Origin: UBA2029 sp037447125
GTDB lineage: Bacteria > Chloroflexota > Anaerolineae > Aggregatilineales > Aggregatilineaceae
DNA length: 34,243 nucleotides
NCBI GenBank assembly: GCA_037447125.1
Contig: JBBIHG010000031.1
Location: forward strand, 1-34,243
Reading direction: 5' to 3'
Made by a program: the position numbers and the translations under genes. Shown piece by piece: positions 6,713 to 13,910 of the stretch (positions within the stretch are counted from its first letter, which is position 1; the number at the start of each line of letters is the position of its first letter). The notes under the pieces were generated by a model. The model ran no database searches and had not been told where the DNA came from. It worked only from the letters and a program-made list of their open reading frames with translations.

Positions 6713-9700
6713 ATGACTGAACCCGCCCCTCCCGACCCCAACACCGTCCTCGAAGTCGAGGGCGTGACCAAGCGCTTCCCCGGCGTGCTGGCCAATGACA
6801 ACGTCAGCCTGAAGTTGCGGCGCGGGGAGATTCTGGCTCTGCTGGGCGAGAACGGTGCGGGCAAGAGCACGCTGATGAACATCATCTACGGGCTGTACCA
6901 CGCCGACAGCGGCACGATCCGGATCAAGGGGCACGAAGTCCGCTTTGCCAGCCCGCGCGAAGCGATCCACCACGGCATCGGCATGGTGCACCAGCATTTC
7001 CAACTGGTCAACGTGATGACCGTGGCCGAGAACGTGGTGCTGGGCGAGGAGAGCACTGTCGCTTACAAGGGCGAAAACAGCCCCGTGCTGCGCCACATAT
7101 TGCAGCGCCTGCCCAGCCTGGTGCTCTTCGCGTTGGGCCTGATCATCGGCATTGCGCTGGGAGGGATAGGGTATGTCCTCGGCGGGGCGGTCGCCGGGCT
7201 GCTGGCCGGCGTTGTCGTGGCCCTGCTGCCGCTGGCCCGTCTGTTGTGGGGCGTAGTCTGGCGTGTGGGCCTGGCATTAGCTGCCCTGGCCATCGCCTCG
7301 CAAGTCGAAATGATCACCCAGGTGGGCATCGCCGATGTCGCGTTGCGCCAGAAAGTCGAGATGGTGCGCGTACTCAAACCCGCCGAGATGGAGGGGGGCT
7401 ACACCGTCAAGGGCGCTCTGGTCCGGCGGGAGCGGATCGCCTTCGACTGGGCGAAGGAATACCGCACGGCCAGGAACGCGAGCGGCGTGGTCGCCAGCGC
7501 CCAGGCGCAGTTGGAGGAATATCGCGGCAAGGGCGTCCCCGGCTGGCTGCTGGACGCTATTGACGACGTGCCGCCGGTCGCCCAGGCGCTCAGCGTCGTC
7601 CTGCTGCTGATCGCCACCGGCGGGCACAGCCTGTCGTCATGGCGCGGCACGGCGCGTGCGCCCGTTCGCCTGAACTCATACGACCAGGCCATCCTGGGTG
7701 TGCTGCTGGCCTTCTACGTGGCGGCAGCCTGGCTGAATCTCGACACGGTCAGCACGGCGGCACGGCTTGGGCTGGCGGCTGCGCTGGCGCTGGCCCTGGC
7801 GGCTATCGCCTGGCGGATGTACCAGCACCGCCAGCACACCCTCGAAGACCGCGTGACCAGGCCCTCGCCGCTGGATGGCGTGCTCGATTCGTTCCTGGTC
7901 CTGTTGCACAACATGACCGAGATCCGCAACGTGCGCGCGGCGGCAGAGCGCGTGCGCGACCTCTCGCGCCAGTACGGCCTGGAAGTGGACCCCGACGCCC
8001 CCATCGAGAAGCTGCCGGTGGGCATGCAGCAGCGCGTCGAGATCATCAAGGCGCTCTACCGCCACGCCGACATCCTCATCCTCGACGAGCCGACCGCCGT
8101 GCTCACCCCCCAGGAAAGCCGCGAGCTGTTCAAGATCATGCGCGAGCTGGCGTCGCAGGGCGTCTCCATCATCTTCATCACCCACAAGCTCAAGGAGGTC
8201 TTTGAGGTCGCCACCCACATCGTCGTCATGCGCGATGGGCATGTGGTGGGCACTACGACACCTGATCAGGCGACGGAGACCTCGCTGGCCGAGATGATGG
8301 TCGGGCGCAAAGTCATCCTACAGGTGGAGAAGGGCGAAGCGCAGCCCGCCGAGCCTGTGCTGGAAGTGGAAAACCTGAGCGCCATTGACGACCGGGGGGC
8401 ACAGGCGCTGCGCGGGGTCAGTTTCACCGTCCACGCGGGCGAGGTGCTGGGCCTGGCTGGCGTGCAGGGCAACGGCCAGACGGAGCTGGTCGAGGTGCTG
8501 ACCGGCCTGCGCGATCTGGCCGGAGGATCGGTGCGGCTGCTTGGCCGGGCGCTCCAGTCCGAGCGCCAGCCTGCCGCGTCGCCCGGCGCGCGAATCGCGG
8601 CCTTTGTGCTGGATATGATCACTGTCGTCGCTGCCATCTATTTCACTGGCTACTTCGCGGCCTATTTCCGCAATGAGGACATGAGCATCGGGTTGGTCGC
8701 GCCGGTGGCGCTGATTGTGGACGCGCTCTACTTCCTGGGAAGCTGGCTGGCCAAGAGTCGCACGCTGGGCATGGCCCTCGTGGGGCTGGAAGTGGCCGAC
8801 CAGCACGACCGGCGGCCCGGCCCGCTGCGCCTGGTCCAGCGCTATGTCGCCTTCACCGCCCTGCGCATCCCTCTGTTCGTCCCGCTGCTGGTCATGGCCT
8901 GGATGTCGCGCCGCGACGCCGACCGCCAAACCTGGCTCGACCGGCGGCTCGGCCTGCGCCTGATTCGCCGCGAGCGAATCACGCCGCGTCGCATCAAGGA
9001 TGCCGGCACCAGTCACGTCCCCGAAGATCGCCAGCGGCACGGGCTGGTCAGGCTCTATTCGGTGGCCGACAACCTAGTGCTCAACGACTACTACGAGCGC
9101 CCCTTCGCCAAAGAACCGAACCTGGCCGAGCTGCCCGGTGCGTTAGTGCGCTATCTGCTGGTGGTTGGGGGAGTCGTGGCCGCGCTGACGGTGCTCGCCA
9201 TGACCGTCTGGGATCAATGGCTGTGGGCAGCGCTGCTCGACACCTATAATGTGCCGCCCGGCTTGCGCGAGATCGGCGCGACCCTCTCACGCGCGCAGCG
9301 GGCGGTTCTACAAGGCCCGATCAACATGGGCGTCATCGTCCTGCTGGCCGCCGAGCTGGTGTTCGGCGCGATCGGGCACCTGATCGCGCTGCGCGTGCTG
9401 GGTGCGGAGCGCGTCCGGGCCACGATTCGCGGGGTCACTGACCCTCTGCGGCAGGCGATCTGGCAGAGGCGGGGTGGCGAGGGCCAGGCCCCGGACCCCC
9501 AGGGCGGTCTGCTGCGCGACGAGGAAGCCATCATCAACCATGCCACCGACCTGATTGAGGAATTCGACATCCGCACGCCTTCGCCCATCATTGACGGCGG
9601 CAATCTGTCTGGCGGCAACCAGCAGAAAATGATCGTCGCCCGCGAGTTCAGCCGCAGGCCGCGCCTGCTGATCGCCGCGCAGCCCACGCGCGGCATTGAT

Positions 9701-9946
9701 GTTGGCTCGATTGAGTTCATTCACCGCCAGATCATCGAGCAGCGCGATGAGAACGCGGCTGTGCTGCTGGTCTCGGCGGAGCTAGACGAGATCATGGCCC
9801 TCTCCGACCGCATCGCCGTCCTCTACAAGGGGGAGGTCATTGATACGCTGCCCGCCAAGAACGCTACCCGCGAGCAGCTTGGCCTGCTGATGGCCGGCAT
9901 CAAGCCGGACGGCGTGCGGGCGACGGCGGAGCCGGTCCCCGCCTGA
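6713..9946 (+). CDS. Double-cassette ABC ATPase with three membrane insertions including RDD
   Basis: This 1077-residue protein is built on a nucleoside/sugar-type double ATPase (normally about 510 residues, YufO-like). NBD1 has Walker A GENGAGKST (45-53), Q-loop HQHF (93-96), signature LPVGMQQ (434-440) and Walker B ILILDEP (454-460). NBD2 starts near 549 with the degenerate Walker A GVQGNGQT usual for this family, signature LSGGNQQ (965-971) and LLIAAQPTRGIDVG. Three insertions keep frame. About 113-402 has five or six hydrophobic spans. About 617-753 is an RDD domain (GARIAAFVLDM, KSRTLGMALVGLEV, RQTWLDRRLGLRL). About 801-935 has two spans. Insertions 1 and 3 lie at equivalent sites in the two cassettes, just before the helical subdomain ends. 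All ATPase motifs are intact, so activity is likely. ATG 6713 abuts the heptamer array, with only AGG as ribosome site. Confidence 0.9.
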   Translation: MTEPAPPDPNTVLEVEGVTKRFPGVLANDNVSLKLRRGEILALLGENGAGKSTLMNIIYGLYHADSGTIRIKGHEVRFASPREAIHHGIGMVHQHFQLVNVMTVAENVVLGEESTVAYKGENSPVLRHILQRLPSLVLFALGLIIGIALGGIGYVLGGAVAGLLAGVVVALLPLARLLWGVVWRVGLALAALAIASQVEMITQVGIADVALRQKVEMVRVLKPAEMEGGYTVKGALVRRERIAFDWAKEYRTARNASGVVASAQAQLEEYRGKGVPGWLLDAIDDVPPVAQALSVVLLLIATGGHSLSSWRGTARAPVRLNSYDQAILGVLLAFYVAAAWLNLDTVSTAARLGLAAALALALAAIAWRMYQHRQHTLEDRVTRPSPLDGVLDSFLVLLHNMTEIRNVRAAAERVRDLSRQYGLEVDPDAPIEKLPVGMQQRVEIIKALYRHADILILDEPTAVLTPQESRELFKIMRELASQGVSIIFITHKLKEVFEVATHIVVMRDGHVVGTTTPDQATETSLAEMMVGRKVILQVEKGEAQPAEPVLEVENLSAIDDRGAQALRGVSFTVHAGEVLGLAGVQGNGQTELVEVLTGLRDLAGGSVRLLGRALQSERQPAASPGARIAAFVLDMITVVAAIYFTGYFAAYFRNEDMSIGLVAPVALIVDALYFLGSWLAKSRTLGMALVGLEVADQHDRRPGPLRLVQRYVAFTALRIPLFVPLLVMAWMSRRDADRQTWLDRRLGLRLIRRERITPRRIKDAGTSHVPEDRQRHGLVRLYSVADNLVLNDYYERPFAKEPNLAELPGALVRYLLVVGGVVAALTVLAMTVWDQWLWAALLDTYNVPPGLREIGATLSRAQRAVLQGPINMGVIVLLAAELVFGAIGHLIALRVLGAERVRATIRGVTDPLRQAIWQRRGGEGQAPDPQGGLLRDEEAIINHATDLIEEFDIRTPSPIIDGGNLSGGNQQKMIVAREFSRRPRLLIAAQPTRGIDVGSIEFIHRQIIEQRDENAAVLLVSAELDEIMALSDRIAVLYKGEVIDTLPAKNATREQLGLLMAGIKPDGVRATAEPVPA

Positions 9947-9975
9947 CGGACGGCGGACGTGAACCCATGAGCTGC

Positions 9976-9997
9976 GGGGGCGCGCAGGTGCGCCCCC
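9976..9997 (+). terminator. Rho-independent-like terminator after the ABC ATPase
   Basis: An 8-bp stem, GGGGGCGC (9976-9983) with GCGCCCCC (9990-9997), and a 6-base loop, lies 30 bases after the ATPase stop. It is followed by GGCGTGTTTCT, a weak T-run. Confidence 0.6.
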
Positions 9998-10007
9998 GGC
10001 GTGTTTC

Positions 10008-10268
10008 TAGAGCGTGTTATGCACTTCTCAACCCCGACTGCCGGCCTCTTTCCTCGCCAGTGGCTCAGGGGCGGACGGGTACCAAGGGTGCTTGGGGTCG
10101 AGAGCCGCGCGCGAGTTGACCTCACCCCCGTCTCGGCGCTGGCGCGCCTCGACACCCTCTCTCCATAGCATGGAGAGGGGGAAAGGTCGAGCGTAACGAG
10201 GCCAGGGGGTGAGGTCAACAAAACATCTTCCTCCATTGCCGAGTGTGCCAAGTTCATAACACGCTCTA
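10008..10268. mobile_element. MITE-like element with 14-bp terminal inverted repeats
   Basis: The ends TAGAGCGTGTTATG (10008-10021) and CATAACACGCTCTA (10255-10268) are perfect inverted repeats. With the next bases (CACTT/AACTT) they match at 19 of 20 from the CTAG boundaries. There is no gene inside. A second 14-bp inverted repeat, TTGACCTCACCCCC (10116-10129) and GGGGGTGAGGTCAA (10205-10218), is nested within. TA or CTAG flanking sites are typical of IS5-group targets, so this may be a non-autonomous derivative of such an IS. A related copy lies at 12749-12946. Its right end is 23 bases from the MFS start codon. Confidence 0.7.
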
Positions 10269-10291
10269 GGTGACTGAAAGAGGCATGACCC

Positions 10292-11548
10292 ATGCCGGCA
10301 TCGAAGACCTCAACGGACAGCGCGACCGCGCGCGGGGGCGTGCGCGCGCTGCCGCGCAACGTGTGGGTGGTGACGATCACCAGCTTCCTCACCGACATCT
10401 CCAGCGAGATGGTGCTCAATCTGCTGCCGCTCTTCCTGGCTGGGACGCTCGGCGTCAAGACCAACGTGATCGGGTTGATCGAGGGCATCGCCGACGCCAC
10501 GGCCAGCCTGCTTAAGGTGTTCTCCGGCTGGCTCTCCGACCGGTTGGGCAGCCGCAAGTGGCTGGCGGTGACTGGCTACGGCCTCTCGGCGGTCGCCAAG
10601 CCGTTCCTCTACTTCGCCACCGCCTGGAGCGGCGTGCTGGCCGTGCGCTTCGCCGATCGCGTCGGCAAGGGGATTCGCACTGCCCCGCGCGATGCGCTGG
10701 TAGCGTCCACGGTGGACGCCCGGCAGCGCGGCACTGCCTTCGGGCTGCACCGCGCCGGGGATACGGCGGGCGCGGCGCTGGGGCTGGTCATCGCCTTGCT
10801 CGTCGTGCTGGCCGCTCAGGGCGGGCAGGTGACGCTGGCCCGCGACACCTTCCAGACGATCGTGCTGCTGAGTATCATCCCGGCGGCGCTGGCAGTGCTG
10901 GCCCTGGCCGTTGGCGCGCGCGATGTGACCATCACTGAGCGGCGTGCGCCCGTCCACCTGAGTCTGCGCGGCTTTGATGTGCGCTACCGCCTGTTCCTGC
11001 TGGTCGCGGCCATCTTCGCGCTGGGCAATTCCGCAGATGCCTTCCTCATCCTGCGCGCCAACAAGCTCGGCCTGAGTGTGGCCGGCGTGCTGGGCATGTT
11101 GATCACCTTCAACATGATCTACGCGCTCGTCTCCGAGCCGGCGGGCGCTCTGTCTGACCGCGTGGGGCGACGGCGCCTGCTGCTGGCGGGTTGGCTCTTC
11201 TACGCGGCAGTGTACGCGGGCTTTGCCGCCGCCGATGCCGCCTGGCAGGTCTGGGCGCTGTATGGGCTGTATGGCGTCTACTACGGGCTGACCTATGGGG
11301 TGAGCAAGGCGCTGGTGGCCGATCTGGTGCCGCGCGCGCAGCTTGGCACAGCCTACGGCGTTTACGACGCGGCGGTCGGGCTGATGGCTCTGCCCGCCAG
11401 TCTGATCGCCGGGGTGCTGTGGCAGGGCGTCGCCGGCTGGGATGGGCTGGGGCCGCGCGCGCCGTTCGCCTTCGGGGCGCTGCTGGCGCTGCTGGCGGCG
11501 GCGCTGCTACCGCTGGCGTTGCGCGGGCCGGGTGAGGAAGTCGCCTGA
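10292..11548 (+). CDS. Major facilitator superfamily transporter
   Basis: This 418-residue protein with about 12 hydrophobic spans is an MFS carrier of the inner membrane. The opening segment ITSFLTDISSEMVLNLLPLF, the loop DRLGSRKWLAVTGYGLSAVA and the motif RFADRVGKGIRTAPRDALVA are characteristic of a widespread uncharacterised MFS subgroup often annotated as drug or solute transporters. The second half repeats the loop motif (ALSDRVGRRRLLLAG). ATG 10292 has AAAGAGG 8 bases upstream. The substrate cannot be inferred. The MITE-like element ends 23 bases before the start codon, so its native promoter has probably been displaced or is inside the element. It converges with the membrane protein gene at 11658. 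Confidence 0.85.
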   Translation: MPASKTSTDSATARGGVRALPRNVWVVTITSFLTDISSEMVLNLLPLFLAGTLGVKTNVIGLIEGIADATASLLKVFSGWLSDRLGSRKWLAVTGYGLSAVAKPFLYFATAWSGVLAVRFADRVGKGIRTAPRDALVASTVDARQRGTAFGLHRAGDTAGAALGLVIALLVVLAAQGGQVTLARDTFQTIVLLSIIPAALAVLALAVGARDVTITERRAPVHLSLRGFDVRYRLFLLVAAIFALGNSADAFLILRANKLGLSVAGVLGMLITFNMIYALVSEPAGALSDRVGRRRLLLAGWLFYAAVYAGFAAADAAWQVWALYGLYGVYYGLTYGVSKALVADLVPRAQLGTAYGVYDAAVGLMALPASLIAGVLWQGVAGWDGLGPRAPFAFGALLALLAAALLPLALRGPGEEVA

Positions 11549-11593
11549 TAGGCAAAGTCCCGGCCCGTGCGATTGTTTTGGGTTATGAATCTG

Positions 11594-11651
11594 GAGTCGT
11601 GAGTCAGGAGTCTGGCGCGGGAGTAGCCTCTCGACTCCTGACTCATGACTC
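11594..11651. repeat. Inverted heptamer hairpin (GAGTCNN)3
   Basis: The 19-base left arm, GAGTCGTGAGTCAGGAGTC (11594-11612), pairs at 18 of 19 bases with the right arm (11633-11651) across a 20-base spacer. Each arm is three GAGTC words at 7-base spacing, so it shares the architecture of the TTGGT arrays with another word. It lies between convergent genes and could act as a bidirectional terminator. Confidence 0.65.
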
Positions 11652-11657
11652 TTCCCC

Positions 11658-12644
11658 TTACCACCCCTCGCGCACCAGCGCGGCGACGACGCGCGCGCCG
11701 ATCAGCACCGAGACCAGCGGTGGCCAGACCAGCGCGAAGACGGCCAGTCCGCCGAAGAGCAGGTCGCTCTGCGGGCTGCTCGCGCCGTCCCCCGGCAGAT
11801 GGTAGCCGGCCCATCCTGCCGCCAGAAAGGGCACAACCACCACCAGCCAGGCGGCGAGATTCGGGCGGCGGGGTGGCGTCACGCCATCCAGCAGCGAGGC
11901 CGCGCCGCGCTGCACGGCGCTGGCGTAGAGCAGGACCACCAGAAAGGCGCCCAGCGCGATCATGATGCTGATGGCCGCCCCGTCAATGGCGTTTCGCGCC
12001 GCGCCCAGGGCCAGTGCCGCCCCCAGCACGCCGCCCACCAGCACCCACTCCGGCGCGCTGAGCCGCCACTCCTGGACGCGGCGCGGGCTGCCGGGCGGCA
12101 GGACGGCGCGCAGCACGCCACAGGCGGCAAGCAGGATCGCCAGCGCCGCCAGCGCTGCGCCGGAACGCGCAGCAGGCACTGGCTCGTTGGCCACGAGCGG
12201 GAACCAGCGCACCCAGACTCCCCAGGCCAGGCCGCCCGCCAGCGCGATCAGGAAGTCGAGCGGACCGGTCGCCCGTCCGCTGGCTAGCACGCGGAACGCG
12301 GCGAAGGCGACCACAAACGCCAGCGGCTGCGCGCTGAGCGGGCGTCCGAGCAGGCTGAGCGGCAGATCGCGCGCCGTGACGCCGCTGATCAGCGTGGCGT
12401 TGAGCAGCCCATACAGCCCGGCCACGAGCAGCAGGCCCAGCGGCTCGCGCACGCCAAACCGCGCGATCAGGTCGAGCGAGGCTGCCGCCAGCGCCAGATA
12501 CAGCGCCGCCAGACCCAGCCAGTCAAGCGCGGCGAAGCGAGTCGGCGTCTGCCAGACGACCCACTCGGAGCAGACGAGCAGCAGCGCCGCGAAACTGGCT
12601 CGCCCGCCCCAGGTCGTCCCCCGCTCGCGTATGCTGACCCGCAT
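11658..12644 (-). CDS. Polytopic membrane protein of unknown function
   Basis: This 328-residue protein is nearly all hydrophobic segments (about nine spans), such as FAALLLVCSEWVVWQT near the start, PLGLLLVAGLYGLLNATLI, ALAALAILLAACGVL and WLVVVVPFLAAGWAGYHLPG. I do not recognise the family. There are no conserved charged motifs to suggest a transporter or enzyme class. The start at ATG 12644 is well supported by GAGGAGGAG five bases upstream, and an extended -10 (TGCTATGAT on the minus strand, 12668-12676) gives a very short leader. It converges on the MFS gene across the heptamer hairpin. Confidence 0.75.
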   Translation of the reverse strand: MRVSIRERGTTWGGRASFAALLLVCSEWVVWQTPTRFAALDWLGLAALYLALAAASLDLIARFGVREPLGLLLVAGLYGLLNATLISGVTARDLPLSLLGRPLSAQPLAFVVAFAAFRVLASGRATGPLDFLIALAGGLAWGVWVRWFPLVANEPVPAARSGAALAALAILLAACGVLRAVLPPGSPRRVQEWRLSAPEWVLVGGVLGAALALGAARNAIDGAAISIMIALGAFLVVLLYASAVQRGAASLLDGVTPPRRPNLAAWLVVVVPFLAAGWAGYHLPGDGASSPQSDLLFGGLAVFALVWPPLVSVLIGARVVAALVREGW

Positions 12645-12667
12645 AACTCCTCCTCTCGCCGCTTCCC

Positions 12668-12676
12668 ATCATAGCA
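12668..12676 (-). promoter_or_regulatory. Extended -10 promoter of the membrane protein gene
   Basis: On the minus strand, TGCTATGAT forms an extended -10 (TGN plus TATGAT, 5 of 6). No clear -35 is present. The start codon is about 24 bases downstream. Confidence 0.45.
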
Positions 12677-12748
12677 TACTCGCCGGTGACGGACTGCGGG
12701 AGTCCACACCCGTCCGGCGGTAGGGGCGCTGCTCTGCTGCGCCCTGGT

Positions 12749-12946
12749 TAGAGCGTGTTATGCACTGCTCAACCCCGACCGCTGGCCCCTTTCCCCGGTA
12801 GTAGCTCAGGGGCGGACGGGCACCAGGGGTGCTTGGGGTCGAGGCCACGCGCAACTTTACCTCACCCCCGTCGAGGCGCTGGCGCGCCTCGACGGGGCCG
12901 TTGGCGCATGTCTGTTGCAGTCCCAATTGCACGGGGGTGAGGTCAA
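12749..12946. mobile_element. Truncated second copy of the MITE-like element
   Basis: It starts TAGAGCGTGTTATGCACT (12749-12766) and stays alignable with 10008-10218 over most of its length (shared CTCAACCCCGAC, GGGGCGGACGGG and GGGTGCTTGGGGTCGAG). It ends with GGGGGTGAGGTCAA (12933-12946), the point where the first copy runs on to its right terminal repeat. No CATAACACGCTCTA follows, so the right end is lost. The inner part differs and contains a GTCGAGGCGC/GCGCCTCGAC hairpin. Confidence 0.65.
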
Positions 12947-13005
12947 TGCCTCGCTGCCACGCGATTCGCTGACGACCACTGTACGTCCCCTCCCTGCTCG
13001 CCCTC

Positions 13006-13033
13006 TTGAAAATCCGGCGGACGGGCGTACAAT
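13006..13033 (+). promoter_or_regulatory. Promoter of the GNAT gene
   Basis: TTGAAA (13006-13011), a 16-base spacer and TACAAT (13028-13033), with the start codon 55 bases further on. Confidence 0.6.
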
Positions 13034-13088
13034 TCGACCAAACGCCGCGCCCACTGTCAGTGGCCCCGCGCCAGAGGACACCACCCCC

Positions 13089-13667
13089 ATGCCCGCCGAG
13101 CCGACTATCCGCCCCCTGACCGAAGCCGACATCCCGCGCCTGGCCGAGATTCGCCCCGGCTTCGTCAGCGACACGGCGCTGCGCGTCGAGCGGCTGGGGA
13201 ATGGTTTCGAGGCGGGCTGGCGACTGGTGGAATACCGCCTGCCGGAGTCGTTCGACAAGGGCCATGCCTACGATTTCGACGCCAACGAGCAGGCCGCCAT
13301 CCGCCTCCGGCTGCGGCGCGGCGATGGCCTGCATCTGGTCGTGGAATGGCGCGGGCGCATCGCCGGCCTGCTGGAGGTGACACCGCAGGAGTGGAACAAC
13401 ACCGCCTGGGTGTGGAACCTGATGCTCGACCGGGCCATCCGCCGCCAGGGCGTGGGGCGGGAACTGTTCGGGCGGGCCGTCGCCTGGGCCCGCCAGGCGG
13501 GATACCGCGCACTGGTCTTCGAAACGCAGACCAACAACGTCCCGGCGTGCCAGTTCTACCTGGCGCTGGGCTGCCGCCTGGACGGGCTGCGCGAGACACT
13601 GTACCACAACGACGACCTGGCGCGCGGCGAAGTCGCCCTGTTCTGGACGTATCCGCTGGTGCGTTGA
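13089..13667 (+). CDS. GNAT acetyltransferase, streptothricin-acetyltransferase-like
   Basis: This 192-residue protein carries the GNAT fold for acetyl-CoA-dependent N-acetylation. Key segments are GRIAGLLEVTPQEWNNTAWV, the acetyl-CoA-binding loop RRQGVGRELF (R/Q-x-x-G-x-G/A type), then FETQTNNVPACQFYLALGC and GEVALFWTY at the end. The last two closely resemble streptothricin acetyltransferases (LETQNVNVPACRFY, EVALFWY in Sat/SatA), so the substrate may be a lysine-type amine, but resistance is not shown. I chose ATG 13089 because it follows a good promoter (13006-13033) and begins a typical GNAT start (TIRPLTEADIPRLAEI). The frame upstream of it runs through the truncated MITE-like copy and is not coding. 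It converges with the HEAT-like gene across a heptamer element. Confidence 0.8.
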   Translation: MPAEPTIRPLTEADIPRLAEIRPGFVSDTALRVERLGNGFEAGWRLVEYRLPESFDKGHAYDFDANEQAAIRLRLRRGDGLHLVVEWRGRIAGLLEVTPQEWNNTAWVWNLMLDRAIRRQGVGRELFGRAVAWARQAGYRALVFETQTNNVPACQFYLALGCRLDGLRETLYHNDDLARGEVALFWTYPLVR

Positions 13668-13676
13668 GAAGGGTCG

Positions 13677-13910
13677 TCGGTTGTTGGTTACTTGACAATG
13701 TCACATTAGCGCGGGTTCCAACCCCTCCCTAAATCCCTCCCCGCCAGCAGGGAGGGACTTTCAGGCCCGACTTTGCTCCCTTCCCCCGCAAGCAGGGGAA
13801 GGGCTGGGGATGGGGGTCAAATGTGACATTGTCAAGGTTATTAGTGAAAAACACACGCGCAACAAGATCGTCTTTACCAATAACCAGGAACCAATCACCA
13901 ATCACCAACA
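13677..13910. repeat. Inverted heptamer array, second TTGGT/ACCA locus
   Basis: The left arm is TCGGTTG TTGGTTA (13677-13690) continuing as TTAGTGA (13841-13847) once the nested element 13691-13840 is removed. The right arm is five in-phase heptamers (ACCAATA, ACCAGGA, ACCAATC, ACCAATC, ACCAACA; 13876-13910). After removal of the nested element only 28 bases separate the arms, and no gene is present. The last residues and stop of the HEAT-like gene (13895) fall inside the right arm. Confidence 0.65.
13691..13840. mobile_element. Small inverted-repeat element nested in the heptamer array
   Basis: Perfect 17-bp terminal inverted repeats, CTTGACAATGTCACATT (13691-13707) and AATGTGACATTGTCAAG (13820-13836), enclose about 110 bases of C/G-rich hairpins (CCTCCCT.. 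CCAGCAGGGAGGG; CCCTTCCCC..GGGGAAGGG). GTTA is directly repeated at both sides (13687-13690 and 13837-13840), consistent with a 4-bp target duplication made on insertion into the TTGGTTA heptamer. It has no coding capacity. Confidence 0.65.

Noticed and set aside
6713..9946. ATPase as a frameshifted or fused artefact of several genes
   Set aside because: The frame is open throughout, all cassette motifs are in the correct order, and the insert borders fall in variable loops. Misassembly cannot be fully excluded without reads.
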